This document shows positions 1 through 8,144 of a stretch of 64,000 nucleotides of DNA, piece by piece. Positions within the stretch are counted from its first letter, which is position 1. The number at the start of each line of letters is the position of its first letter. The notes below the pieces were generated by a model, which saw only the letters and a list, made by a program, of their open reading frames with translations, had not been told where the DNA came from and did no database searches. Made by a program: the position numbers and the translations under genes. This stretch comes from DATFMP01 sp035266845 (GTDB lineage Bacteria > SAR324 > JACQKK01): the NCBI GenBank assembly GCA_035266845.1, contig DATFMP010000090.1, forward strand, positions 1 through 64,000, written 5' to 3'.

Positions 1-691
1 TTTTGTGCGTGGTGGTGGTCATCACGTGGAAGCCCTGCCGCAGCGGATTGGTCAGCGCCCCGCCGGCGATGAGGCCCGCGATGTGAGCCATGTCCGCCAT
101 GGCCACGGCGCCCACCTTCTCCGCGATGGAGGCGATGCGCCGGTAGTCCAGCCCGCGCGGATAGGACGAGAAGCCCGCGATGATGAGCTTGGGCTTGTGC
201 TCCACGGCCAGCGCCTCCAGGCCGTCGTAGTCGATTTCCCCCGTCTCCACGTCCTTCATCTTGTAGCGGATGAAGTTGTACGCCTTGGCGGCAAAGGTGA
301 CCGGCGCCCCATGGGTGAGGTGGCCGCCGTGGGAAAGGTCCATGGCCAGCACCGTATCGCCGATGTCCAGCCACGCGGCGTACACGCACAGGTTGGCGGC
401 CGCGCCGGACATGGGCTGCACGTTGGCATGATCCGCCCCGAACAGCGCCTTGGCCCGCTCGATGGCCAACGTCTCGATCTGGTCCGTGTAGGTCTGCCCC
501 CCGTAATAGCGCCGCCCCGGCGTGCCCTCGGAGTATTTGTTCGTCATCAACGTGCCCAGCGCTTCCAGCACCGCCTCGCTCACGTAGTTCTCCGAGGGGA
601 TCAGCTCCAGCCCTTCCAGCTCGCGCTGCGCCTCGCCCTGCAGAATCTCGAATACCTGCGGATCCGACTGCGGCAACTTGCGGTACTTCAT
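1..691 (-). CDS. glyA: Serine hydroxymethyltransferase (3' truncated by window edge)
   Basis: PLP enzyme that interconverts serine and glycine and loads one-carbon units onto tetrahydrofolate in the cytoplasm. The first 230 codons are present. The N-terminus reads MKYRKLPQSDP, followed by the family block LIPSENYVSEAVLEA, then NKYSEGTPGRRYYGG, MADMAHIAGLIA and TTTTHK. The final complete codon in the window is the lysine of THK, which in this family forms the Schiff base with PLP, so the gene is cut at its catalytic lysine and the C-terminal half lies outside. The ATG at 691 fits the normal family N-terminus. The gene is divergent from the SDR that starts at 971; the 279 bases between them show no clear structure. 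Confidence 0.95.
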   Translation of the reverse strand, partial: MKYRKLPQSDPQVFEILQGEAQRELEGLELIPSENYVSEAVLEALGTLMTNKYSEGTPGRRYYGGQTYTDQIETLAIERAKALFGADHANVQPMSGAAANLCVYAAWLDIGDTVLAMDLSHGGHLTHGAPVTFAAKAYNFIRYKMKDVETGEIDYDGLEALAVEHKPKLIIAGFSSYPRGLDYRRIASIAEKVGAVAMADMAHIAGLIAGGALTNPLRQGFHVMTTTTHK

Positions 692-970
692 GGCGACCTT
701 GCCTGCGATGGGGGGAATGGGGACGGCCGTGCCGAGCGCGGCGCTCCCCGATCCTTCCCACGTTTCTCGCGGAGCGTGCAAGCCTTGGGCGGGGTTCGCG
801 GCTGCCTCCGCCGGGCCTGCGCTAGTATCGGAGCGCGCGATGCGGTGCCTTGTCCGGCAGGGGGCTTTCCTGTTATGGCAGAGGCAGAATGCGGGCCTGC
901 GCCGCGGGGTCGACCCCCTGGGCGTGGCCTGCGCCATCGCTTCGGCTTCACCTCGCACGATGGGAGCGGC

Positions 971-1738
971 ATGGACATCGCAGGCAAGACGGCCTTCATT
1001 ACCGGCGGCGCCTCAGGCTTGGGCGCGGCCACGACCAGTATGGTGCACGGGGCGGGCGGCAACGTCGTGATCGTGGACGTGTCGGCCGACAATGGCGAGG
1101 CGCTCGCCAAGCGGCTGGGCGAGCGGGCGTTGTTCTGCCGCGCGGACGTGACCGATTCCGAGCAGATGGCCGCTGCCGTGCAGCAGGGCACGGAGCGCTT
1201 CGGCGCCCTGCACTTCGCGGTGTGCTGCGCCGGCATCGGGCCCCCCAAACGCGTGCTGGGCCGCGACGGCGTGATGCCGCTGGACGCCTTCACGCGCGTG
1301 ATCAACGTGAACCTGGTGGGCAGCTTCAACGCCCTTCGGCTGGCGGCCGAGGTGATCGCCCGCAACACGCCGGACGCCGGCGGTGAGCGCGGGGTGGTGG
1401 TGATGACTGCTTCCGTGGCCGCCTTCGAGGGGCAGATCGGCCAAGCCGCGTACTCCGCCTCCAAGGGTGGCATCGTGGGCATGACGCTGCCCATCGCCCG
1501 CGAGTTCGCCTCGCAGGGCATCCGGGTGATGACCATCGCCCCGGGGCTGTTCGATACGCCCCTGCTGGCCGGGCTGCCCGAGGATGCCAAGGCCTCCCTG
1601 GGACAGCAGGTGCCCTTCCCTTCGCGGCTGGGGCAGCCGGAGGAGTACGCGGAGATGGTGCGCGAGGTCATCGCCATGCCCATGCTCAACGGCAGCGTGA
1701 TCCGCCTCGACGGCGCCATCCGCATGGCGCCGCGGTAA
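971..1738 (+). CDS. Short-chain dehydrogenase/reductase, HSD10-like 3-hydroxyacyl-CoA dehydrogenase
   Basis: Classical NAD(P)-dependent SDR of 255 residues. Visible motifs are the nucleotide-binding TGGASGLG near residue 10, a CCAGIG motif in place of the usual NNAG, a conserved Asn in INVNLVGSFN, the catalytic serine in VVVMTASVAAFEGQ, and YSASKGG with catalytic Tyr and Lys. The ending IRLDGAIRMAPR and the overall pattern resemble type-2 3-hydroxyacyl-CoA dehydrogenases (HSD17B10 group), suggesting NAD-linked oxidation of a 3-hydroxyacyl-CoA in beta-oxidation or branched-chain catabolism; the substrate is inferred. The ATG at 971 has GGGAG six bases upstream. A longer open frame reaches back towards position 5, but that part is antisense to glyA and is not coding. 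Confidence 0.9.
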   Translation: MDIAGKTAFITGGASGLGAATTSMVHGAGGNVVIVDVSADNGEALAKRLGERALFCRADVTDSEQMAAAVQQGTERFGALHFAVCCAGIGPPKRVLGRDGVMPLDAFTRVINVNLVGSFNALRLAAEVIARNTPDAGGERGVVVMTASVAAFEGQIGQAAYSASKGGIVGMTLPIAREFASQGIRVMTIAPGLFDTPLLAGLPEDAKASLGQQVPFPSRLGQPEEYAEMVREVIAMPMLNGSVIRLDGAIRMAPR

Positions 1739-1790
1739 GCGATTTCCTGTGCGTGGCTGGGGGCAGCGGGGTCAGTTATGGTGTTGCCAT

Positions 1791-1827
1791 ATGGCGCTTA
1801 GTCAGTTAATTTCTGATTTAACGCCAT
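1791..1827. promoter_or_regulatory. Imperfect 37-bp inverted repeat upstream of the Fic gene (candidate operator)
   Basis: Two 18-base arms around a single central base pair at 13 of 18 positions. The outer six pairs are perfect (ATGGCG against CGCCAT) and an inner block TCAG/CTGA is also perfect. The stretch is AT-rich against a GC-rich background. A second small palindrome, GCCATATGGC, overlaps its left edge at 1786-1795. The repeat ends 14 bases before the preferred Fic start at 1842. Because the Fic protein carries a C-terminal winged-helix-like segment, autoregulation is plausible but is an inference. Confidence 0.5.
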
Positions 1828-1841
1828 TAGAGAAATCCCCT

Positions 1842-2993
1842 ATGCTGTTTTCCCTTTCCAGCCTCGGGACGAAGGAACAACGGGTCGTTTCGGCGATCGA
1901 CGAGATGCGGGTCAGGCTCAGCTACGTCGTGCGTGAGCCTCGCCGGTGGGTCGGCCTGCTGAGACGCAGCTCGTTCGCTCGGGCAATCCAGGGCTCCAAT
2001 ACCATCGAGGGCTACGACGTCAGTCTGGACGATGCGGTTGCGGCGGCCGTTGAAGAGGAGCCACTGGAGGCCGGCCAGGAGACTTGGCGAGCTGTCGTCG
2101 GGTACCGCAACGCAATGACGTATGTCCTTCAACTGTCCAGCGATCCATTTTTTAGGCATTCCACGGCCCTGCTGCGCAGCCTGCACTATATGATGATCAG
2201 CCACGACTTGGGGAAGCATCCCGGTTTGTGGCGGCCCGGAACCGTTTATGTGCGGCGCGATCCGGACGGGGAGATTGTCTACGAAGGGCCGGATGCCAGC
2301 GCCGTCCCGTCTCAAATGGAAGAACTGGTGCAGTGGCTGAATTCCACCAGCGGATTCCCCCCAATGGTCAATGCGGCCATGGCGCACCTGAACCTGGTGA
2401 TGATTCATCCTTTCTCCGACGGCAATGGTCGGATGGCCCGTGCGCTGCAGACCCTCGTACTCGCCAGAGAGGGCATCCTCGATCCTCGCTTCTCCAGCAT
2501 CGAAGAATATCTGGGACGAAACACCTTGGCCTACTACAGTGTCTTGGCAGAAGTGGGCCAGGGCCGATGGAATCCCCACCGCGATCCGCTTCCATGGGTG
2601 CGATTCTGCCTGACCGCCCACTATCGGCAAGCCGCTACGATCCTACGGCGTGCGCGTGAACAATCGCGGATGTGGGAAGAGCTTGAGCGGATCGCACAGC
2701 GGGAGGTTCTGCCGGATAGGTGTATCCTGGCTCTCATGGATGCGGCGATGGGATTCCGGGTACGAAACGCCACGTATCGCGCTGCGGCCGAAATCTCGAG
2801 CAACTTGGCAAGCCGAGACCTGAAGATGCTGGCTGACGTCCGTCTCCTGCAACCCATCGGTGATCGCCGGGGGCGCTGGTATGTCGCGTCCGACCCCATT
2901 CGCGCCATCCGCGAGCGAGCGCGCGAATTGCACGTCTCTGTGGACCCGTTCCAGATCGAGCAAACCACGCTGCCGGGCATTGACCCCCAGTGA
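1842..2993 (+). CDS. Fic family protein with C-terminal winged-helix-like region
   Basis: Fic/Fido enzymes transfer AMP or another phosphate-containing moiety to hydroxyl side chains of target proteins. The canonical active-site motif is present at about residues 189-200 (HPFSDGNGRMAR), with catalytic His and the GNGR phosphate-binding loop. An inhibitory-helix motif SNTIEG (S-x3-E-G) lies at about residues 52-57, before the Fic core, as in class II Fic proteins that self-inhibit. The last 100 residues contain a helix-turn-helix-like stretch (AAAEISSNLASRDLKMLADVRLL) ending in a wing-like GDRRGRWYV. Start choice: an upstream ATG at 1791 is in frame, but the intervening codons (three TTA plus CTT, AGT, ATT) are unlike the rest of the gene and lie in the inverted repeat, so 1842 is preferred. 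Targets are unknown. Confidence 0.88.
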   Translation: MLFSLSSLGTKEQRVVSAIDEMRVRLSYVVREPRRWVGLLRRSSFARAIQGSNTIEGYDVSLDDAVAAAVEEEPLEAGQETWRAVVGYRNAMTYVLQLSSDPFFRHSTALLRSLHYMMISHDLGKHPGLWRPGTVYVRRDPDGEIVYEGPDASAVPSQMEELVQWLNSTSGFPPMVNAAMAHLNLVMIHPFSDGNGRMARALQTLVLAREGILDPRFSSIEEYLGRNTLAYYSVLAEVGQGRWNPHRDPLPWVRFCLTAHYRQAATILRRAREQSRMWEELERIAQREVLPDRCILALMDAAMGFRVRNATYRAAAEISSNLASRDLKMLADVRLLQPIGDRRGRWYVASDPIRAIRERARELHVSVDPFQIEQTTLPGIDPQ

Positions 2994-3071
2994 CGACTTG
3001 GGCGCGTTGTGCCAAACTTGACGAACGCGACGTCACAGCAAGAGCCATTATTCCATACGCTAGGCACCGCC

Positions 3072-4382
3072 ATGCAATCGCAGCACGCCGCCGAAGCGAC
3101 GCTGGATCCCGAACGCTTCACGCGGGACAAGGCCCTGGCCGCCCGGCGCGCCTTCGCGCAGACGGCCCTGCGCTCTACTGCGGAGAAGAACGCGGCCCTG
3201 GAGGCCATCGCCCAGGAGCTGGAGCGCTCCGTGGAGCCGATTCTGGCCGCCAACGCCATGGACGTGCAGGCCGCCGAGCGCGCCGGCGTTGGGCCCAAGG
3301 TGGATCGCCTGCTGCTCACGCGCGAGCGCATCGAGGCCATCTGCCGCGACGTGCGCAACGTGATCGCCCTGCCCGACCCCGTGGGGCAGGAGCTGAGCCG
3401 CAGCGTGCGGCCCAACGGCCTGGAGGTGACCCGTGTACGCGCCCCGCTGGGCGTGGTGGGCATCATCTACGAGTCGCGTCCCAACGTGACCGTGGACGCC
3501 TCCGTGCTGTGCCTCAAGACGGGCAATACCGTGGTGCTCAAGGGTGGCTCGGACGCGATCCACTCCAATCGCGCCGTCGTGGAGGCCATCCGGCGCGGCC
3601 TGGAGCGTAGCGCCCTGCCGGCCGACGCGGTGCAACTGCTGGATTCCACCGACCGCGCCGTGACCGCCGCCTTTCTGGGGTTGCAGGGCGTGCTGGACGT
3701 GATCATTCCGCGCGGCAGCCTGTCGCTGATCCGCTACACGCGGGACAACGCCAAGGTGCCGGTGATCGAGACCGGTGCATCGGTGGTTCACGCCTACGTG
3801 GACCGAGAGGTGGACGTGGCGCAGGCGGTGGATTTGATCGTCAACGCCAAGACCCGCCGCGTGTCCATCTGCGGGGCGCTGGACGTGTTGCTGGTGCACC
3901 GGGATGTGCTGGCGGCGCTGCTGCCGCCCCTGGCCCAGCGTCTGGCGGCCAGCGAGCCGCCCGTGGAGGTACGGGCGGATGCGGCCGCGCTGGACGTGCT
4001 GCGCAGGCACTATCCCGAGGCGAGGCTCAAAGCGCTGGATCCGGCCCAAGACTACGACACGGAGTGGCTGGACTACATCCTCGCCATCTCCGCGGTGGAC
4101 TCGCTGGAGGCGGCGCTGGCGCACATCGACCAGCACTCGCTGAAGCACACCGAGGCCATCTATACGACCAACCACGAGACGGCTGAGCGCTTTTTGGCCA
4201 GCGTGGATGCGGCGGTGGTGATGCACAATGCCTCCACCCAGTTCACCGACGGCGCGGAGTTCGGGCTGGGAGCCGAGATCGGCATCAGCACCCAGAAGCT
4301 GCACGTGCGCGGGCCGTTCGCGCTGGAGGGCCTCACCTCCATGAAATGGCTCGTGCGCGGCACGGGTCAGACCCGCCCCTGA
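3072..4382 (+). CDS. proA: Gamma-glutamyl phosphate reductase
   Basis: Second step of proline biosynthesis: NADPH-dependent reduction of gamma-glutamyl phosphate to glutamate semialdehyde. The 436-residue protein has the family blocks GVVGIIYESRPNVT, LCLKTGNTVVLKGGSDA, IIPRGSLSLI, VIETGASVVH and the C-terminal EFGLGAEIGISTQKLHVRGP. The catalytic cysteine is C267 in RRVSICGAL. The ATG at 3072 gives the normal family length; an in-frame GTG at 3009 would add a poorly conserved extension. No proB is adjacent. The gene is 78 bases after the Fic gene and may use its own promoter. Confidence 0.95.
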   Translation: MQSQHAAEATLDPERFTRDKALAARRAFAQTALRSTAEKNAALEAIAQELERSVEPILAANAMDVQAAERAGVGPKVDRLLLTRERIEAICRDVRNVIALPDPVGQELSRSVRPNGLEVTRVRAPLGVVGIIYESRPNVTVDASVLCLKTGNTVVLKGGSDAIHSNRAVVEAIRRGLERSALPADAVQLLDSTDRAVTAAFLGLQGVLDVIIPRGSLSLIRYTRDNAKVPVIETGASVVHAYVDREVDVAQAVDLIVNAKTRRVSICGALDVLLVHRDVLAALLPPLAQRLAASEPPVEVRADAAALDVLRRHYPEARLKALDPAQDYDTEWLDYILAISAVDSLEAALAHIDQHSLKHTEAIYTTNHETAERFLASVDAAVVMHNASTQFTDGAEFGLGAEIGISTQKLHVRGPFALEGLTSMKWLVRGTGQTRP

Positions 4383-4384
4383 CG

Positions 4385-4411
4385 CCCGGCCGGCCCCTCT
4401 CGCCGGCCGGG
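4385..4411. terminator. Perfect 10-bp GC hairpin between proA and the glycosyltransferase
   Basis: CCCGGCCGGC and GCCGGCCGGG flank a 7-base loop directly after the proA stop. There is no following T-run, so it could be a weak terminator or an mRNA-stabilising hairpin. Confidence 0.4.
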
Positions 4412-4428
4412 GCCGCGCGCTCGTTCCC

Positions 4429-5577
4429 GTGAACGTTCTCCTCAGCTCCTACGTGCACTGGTGGAACGCCGAGGCCGCTTATGCGGCTGCGGTGGCCGAG
4501 GTGCTGCGCGCGGATGGGCATCGCGTGTGGGTGCTCACGCGCAGGGGGACGTACAACGGCGCACAACTGCGCGCCCGCGGCCTGGATACTCTCACTGACT
4601 TTCCGCTCTGGGAGCGGCATCCGCGCCGACTGTGGCGGGCCATTCGTGCCCTGGCCGAGTTCCAGGCGCGCGAGCGCATTGACCTGGTGGACGTGTTTCG
4701 TGCCCAGGAGACGCCCTGGCACCTGCTGGCCGCGCGAGGACAGTCCGTGCGCGTGGTGCGTACGCGGGGCAGCGCCCAGCCCATCCGCGGGCACTGGCTG
4801 AACCGCAAGCTCTACGGCCAGTGGTGCGACGGGCTGATTGCCTCCTCGGAGGTGGTGCGCCGCGAGATGCTGCGGGCCTTGCGTCTGCCCCACGAGGCCG
4901 TGCGCACGATCTACTACCCCACCGACCTGCCCCCGCACGAAGACCCTGCCCGGCGTGATGCCCGGCGGCGCGAACTGCTGGACGAACTGGGGCTGCCCAC
5001 CGATGCTCTGCTGCTGTGCATCGTGGGCCGCGTGTATCCGGAGAAGGGGCATGCCGTGCTGTACGACGCCATGGCCCGGCTGCTGCACAAGCACCCGCGG
5101 CTGGCGCTGCTGGTGGCAGACAAGGCCTTCGACGATCCGCCGGAGTTCCGCTCCACGGTGCAGGCGCGCGAGGCGGAGTTGGGACTCTCGGAGCGGGTGC
5201 GTTGGCTGGGCTTCCGCGACGACGTGCGGCAGGTGATGGCGCTGGCCCACGTGGGTGTCATCCCCTCCATCGCGTCGGAGGTGAACTGCCGCGTCGCCGT
5301 GGAGTTCTTCTCCGTGGGCGTGCCGGTGGTGGCCCTGCCCACCGGGGCGCTGCCCGAGGTGGTGCGCCCTGGCGTCAGTGGCGCCGTGGCCGCCGACCAC
5401 ACGCCGGAAGCCCTGGCGGCGGCCTTGGAGCCCCTACTTGCCGATGCCGCACTGCGTGAGCGCCTGGGTGTGGATGCCCGCCGGGAGGCCGAGACGCGCT
5501 TTTCCCGCGCGCACTTCCTCACCGAGACCCTGGCCGCCTTCGAGGCCGCCCTGCGCCGGCCGCTGTCCCGCACGTAG
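4429..5577 (+). CDS. Glycosyltransferase family 4 (GT-B fold)
   Basis: A 382-residue glycosyltransferase that probably transfers a sugar from a nucleotide-sugar to a cell-envelope glycan or lipid. The N-terminal half begins MNVLLSSYVHWWNAEAAYAA, typical of the acceptor domain of GT4 enzymes. The C-terminal donor domain has IVGRVYPEKGHAVL, the conserved RVRWLGFRDDV segment, and the E-x7-E region around VAVEFFSVGVPVVAL. No transmembrane segment is seen. The start is a GTG at 4429; no better ATG precedes the conserved N-terminus. The neighbouring genes are not glycan genes, so the acceptor cannot be inferred. Confidence 0.87.
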   Translation: MNVLLSSYVHWWNAEAAYAAAVAEVLRADGHRVWVLTRRGTYNGAQLRARGLDTLTDFPLWERHPRRLWRAIRALAEFQARERIDLVDVFRAQETPWHLLAARGQSVRVVRTRGSAQPIRGHWLNRKLYGQWCDGLIASSEVVRREMLRALRLPHEAVRTIYYPTDLPPHEDPARRDARRRELLDELGLPTDALLLCIVGRVYPEKGHAVLYDAMARLLHKHPRLALLVADKAFDDPPEFRSTVQAREAELGLSERVRWLGFRDDVRQVMALAHVGVIPSIASEVNCRVAVEFFSVGVPVVALPTGALPEVVRPGVSGAVAADHTPEALAAALEPLLADAALRERLGVDARREAETRFSRAHFLTETLAAFEAALRRPLSRT

Positions 5578-5596
5578 GTTCTGTCGGGAAGCGGGC

Positions 5597-5780
5597 TTTC
5601 AAGCGGCTCGCCGGATGGAAACCACAAGAAATCCAACGCGGGAGCCAAAGGCCCCCGCACCCCGATATGGATCCGAACCCGAACTTGTGTGTCCTCACCT
5701 GGGAGCAGGGTCCAGGGAGCCGCGCTCCCTGGTGGGGGTAAGGGGCGAAGCCCCCATGGCAGCATTGCTCTGCCTGACAC
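5597..5780 (+). repeat. Dispersed intergenic repeat, copy A
   Basis: The 321 bases between the glycosyltransferase and the VWA gene are largely filled by this element, and no gene is seen here. Read forward it shares, in order, TTTCAAGCGGCT, an AAGAA-TCCA-CGCGGG block, a GGCCCCCG hairpin, AGGGTCCAGGGAGC with the complementary GCTCCCTGG, and GGGGCGAAGCCCCC. The same modules occur in the same order on the opposite strand at 59765-59945. The CCAGGGAGC/GCTCCCTGG and GGGGCGAAGCCCCC parts each fold into a hairpin. Confidence 0.75.
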
Positions 5781-5898
5781 AGCTTGTCTGCTGCGGTGGC
5801 GCCGGACGGTGGCTCCCGGTACAATGGGCGCGGAACGTGGAGATGCGAGCCACTCACACACGTGGCGGAGGCGGATGCCTCCGCGGGAGCGCACGGAG

Positions 5899-6837
5899 AT
5901 GAGCGGGCAGGAACGCGCTGTTGCGCCGATGTGTGCGCGTATGCGGCTTCGCGCCAGCATGGGGCGTGGTCGCTGGCTGGCGGTGCTGCCGCTGCTGGCC
6001 GCGCTGCTGCTGACGGCAGTGCCGGCGCGCGCGCAACTCGTGGATGACGCCACGACCTCCACGCTGGGCACGCAGTTCGTGAAGCCGGAGCCCAAGCCCG
6101 AACCACCCCCGCAGCCGGCTCCGCCGCCCCCGGCCGCGCAGCCGGCCCCGCCCGCCCCGGTCGAGGCGACCGCGCAGCCGCCGGCCCCGCCGCCCGCGGT
6201 CAATCCGCCGCGCTATCCCTCGGTGGTGTTCCTGCTGGATACCTCGGATTCCATGCTGAACCGCGTCCGGGCCGGCGGCGAGCGCACCAAACTGGACGAT
6301 GCCAAGGATGCCCTGATCCGTGTGCTGCAGGACATGGCGCCGGACACCCGCGTGCAGGTGTGGACCTTCGACACGCAGATGCGCCCCGTGCTGGTGCCGG
6401 GCATGCAGAGGGGCCAGTTCGCGGAGATCGGACAGCGCGACTATCGCGCCAAGTTGATCGCGCGCGTGCGGCTGTTCCGCACCGGGGGCGGCACCAATCT
6501 GTATCAGTCCATCGTCAAATCGCTGGGGTTCTTCGATGACCCGCGCGACCAAGCGGTCTACCGCTCTGGGCTGCGCTTTCCGGTGCTGGTGATCCTCTCG
6601 GATGGCGCGGACGGTGGCAAGACGCCCCAGACCTTCCAGACCGTGGAGGAAGCCAAGGCCAAGCACCCGCTGGTCACGATCAACACCATCGGTTTCAATC
6701 TGGAGCAGGGCGACGAGGCTTGGTTCAAGGTGCTGTGCCGCATCGCCACCAACCCGGATGGCTGCGCCACGGCAGACGACGAGAAGCAGCTACACTCGAT
6801 CCTGGACAGCTTCTATCGCTTCCGCGGCAAGCGCTGA
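5899..6837 (+). CDS. Secreted von Willebrand factor A domain protein with Pro-rich linker
   Basis: A 312-residue exported protein. A Sec signal peptide is visible (WLAVLPLLAALLLTAVPARA, cleavage likely after about residue 45), then a Pro/Ala/Gln/Glu-rich linker at about residues 60-104, then a VWA domain to the C-terminus. The MIDAS metal site is complete: D-x-S-x-S in LLDTSDSM at about 114-118, Thr in GGGTNL, and Asp in LSDGADGG. Such domains bind protein ligands through a divalent metal; the ligand is unknown. Several in-frame ATGs (5899, 5929, 5941) are possible: a GGAG lies directly before 5899, while 5941 would give a more standard signal peptide. It converges on the selenoprotein gene that ends 27 bases downstream. 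Confidence 0.85.
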   Translation: MSGQERAVAPMCARMRLRASMGRGRWLAVLPLLAALLLTAVPARAQLVDDATTSTLGTQFVKPEPKPEPPPQPAPPPPAAQPAPPAPVEATAQPPAPPPAVNPPRYPSVVFLLDTSDSMLNRVRAGGERTKLDDAKDALIRVLQDMAPDTRVQVWTFDTQMRPVLVPGMQRGQFAEIGQRDYRAKLIARVRLFRTGGGTNLYQSIVKSLGFFDDPRDQAVYRSGLRFPVLVILSDGADGGKTPQTFQTVEEAKAKHPLVTINTIGFNLEQGDEAWFKVLCRIATNPDGCATADDEKQLHSILDSFYRFRGKR

Positions 6838-6864
6838 GCGGCGCCGCGGGCAGCTGCCGCCGGC

Positions 6865-7449
6865 TCAGGAGGCCTTCTCGGCCAGCAGCGTGCGGATCTT
6901 TGCCTCGAAGTCGTCGCCCTTCTCGGTGTTCAGGTGCAGCTCGCCCACATCGGTGGCGCGGATGTTCCCCTTGCGATCCACCAGGTAGAACGCCGGCCAA
7001 TAGCGGTTTCCCAGGGCATTCCAGTAGGCGTAGTCGTTGTCCAGATAGATGGGCTGGCGCAGCTTATAGCGCTCCGCGGCCCGCTCCACCCGGCGCCGGT
7101 CCTTCTCGAAGTCGAACTCGGGCGTGTGCACGCTGATCACCTCGAAGCCCTGCGTCGCGTATTTCTGTTCCATTCCGTGGACCCACGGAAAGCTTCGAAT
7201 GCAGTTGATTCAACTGGAGGTGAAGACCTCGATCAGCACCACCTTGCCGCGCAGGTCTTCGCGCGTGAGGGGCTTTGAGTTGAGCCAGGCGGAGGGGGAC
7301 TGGTTGGTGAACTCGGGCATGGGCCGGTTGCTGAACCAGAACGCGGCCTGTGCGCCCGATGCCGCCAGCAGCAGGCCGGCGATGAGCAGGGCGGCCGCGG
7401 CGGTGCGCCGTCGGACGCCGGGTAGGTGCTTGCGGTCGGTGCGGATCAT
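6865..7449 (-). CDS. Secreted thioredoxin-fold selenoprotein (U-x-x-C), UGA at 7212-7210
   Basis: Annotated as one 194-residue gene reading through an in-frame UGA. Residues 1-35 are a signal peptide (hydrophobic AAAALLIAGLLLAASGAQA). Residues 67-76 are the thioredoxin beta strand GKVVLIEVFT. UGA falls at residue 80, giving U-I-N-C where TlpA/DipZ-like proteins have C-x-x-C, and the frame continues IRSFPWVHGMEQKYATQGF, VISVHTPEFDFEKD, and the cis-proline strand RYWPAFYLVDRKG (Pro152). Without read-through, the gene is split into a 79-residue secreted stub and a 102-residue fragment starting inside the fold. A hairpin with a GGUC loop follows the UGA. GGGGAGA lies before the ATG at 7449. Likely role: periplasmic thiol/disulfide or peroxide chemistry; the partner is unknown. 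The Sec reading is an inference from motif position and hairpin. Confidence 0.85.
7173..7190 (-). promoter_or_regulatory. Bacterial SECIS-like hairpin for the thioredoxin-fold selenoprotein
   Basis: On the minus strand TTCCGTG, loop GGTC and CACGGAA form a perfect 7-bp stem with a 4-base loop. The stem begins 19 bases, and the loop 26 bases, after the UGA. This lies inside the spacing window known for bacterial SECIS elements, which sit in the coding region just downstream of the UGA. The GGUC loop is the same as the apical loop of the Escherichia coli fdhF SECIS, whose G and U contact SelB. Confidence 0.75.
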
Positions 7450-7595
7450 CGCCGTCTCCCCTCGCGTTGGGATTGGGGTTGCCGTGCGGAGCGGTCGGTT
7501 GCCACAAGGCCAGCATAGCCGCCCCTGGGGCCCGAATGTCTCACCAAACGATCACATTTTGCGGTGAGCGGGCACACCAAGGGGCCGCGACCGGC

Positions 7596-8144
7596 CTATT
7601 CCGCGTCGCCGCCGCCCGGGCGTGGGGCGGGGGCGGCGGGGTGTTCCGCCAGATCGTGCAGGTTGAAGTAGTTCACGAGGAAGTGCAGCAGAATCGCCGG
7701 CCACAGGCTGCCCGAGGCCTGTGTGAGCACGCCCAGCACCACGCCCAGCACGAACGCGAAGCCCGTCCAGGGCACCAGCGCCCGGCGCATCGGGAAGTGC
7801 AGCGCCGCGAAGAGTACCGCGGCCACCCACAGGCCCAGCCGCGGTTGCAGCACGCCGCGGAACAGCACCTCCTCGCCCCCGGCGGAGAGCAGCGAGAGCA
7901 GCAGGATACGCGGCGAATCGAGTCCGCCCAGGATGGCGTGGAACTCATTGTGCAGCCGGCCGCCCCAAGCCGTGTGCCGTGACGACCAGCGGCTGCCCAG
8001 CACCACGCCCGCCCCGATCACCGCCGCCGCGCCCAGGCCCCAGGCCAGGGCCAGCACGTCGCCGATGTGCAAGGTGCCCGGTGGCCGCACCAGGGCGACG
8101 CACGCAAGCATAGGCACGTACACCACCAGCGCGATGATCACCAT
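7596..8144 (-). CDS. CPBP family intramembrane glutamic endopeptidase
   Basis: Polytopic membrane protein of about 182 residues from the CPBP (CAAX protease and bacteriocin-processing, ABI) family. The defining E-E-x3-R motif is present in SAGGEEVLFRGVLQPRLG, followed by the second motif AALHF and the third, HFLVNYFNLHD. Hydrophobic segments include VIIALVVYVPMLACVALV, LALAWGLGAAAVIGAGVVLG and GFAFVLGVVLGVLTQA. The start is uncertain: ATG 8144 is used; a GTG at 8168 would add eight residues. The open frame further upstream to 8393 is low-complexity and not membrane-like. It is on the same strand as the selenoprotein, 146 bases ahead of it, and may be cotranscribed. The substrate is unknown. 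Confidence 0.85.
   Translation of the reverse strand: MVIIALVVYVPMLACVALVRPPGTLHIGDVLALAWGLGAAAVIGAGVVLGSRWSSRHTAWGGRLHNEFHAILGGLDSPRILLLSLLSAGGEEVLFRGVLQPRLGLWVAAVLFAALHFPMRRALVPWTGFAFVLGVVLGVLTQASGSLWPAILLHFLVNYFNLHDLAEHPAAPAPRPGGGDAE

Noticed and set aside
4385..4411. Hairpin as a riboswitch for the glycosyltransferase
   Set aside because: It is a simple single GC stem with no multi-stem architecture or conserved core.
7210..7212. The UGA as a pseudogene or sequencing error in the thioredoxin-like gene
   Set aside because: It hits the catalytic Cys codon, the flanking frame is intact and conserved, and a SECIS-like hairpin follows. A second independent case occurs in the rhodanese. Error cannot be fully excluded without reads.
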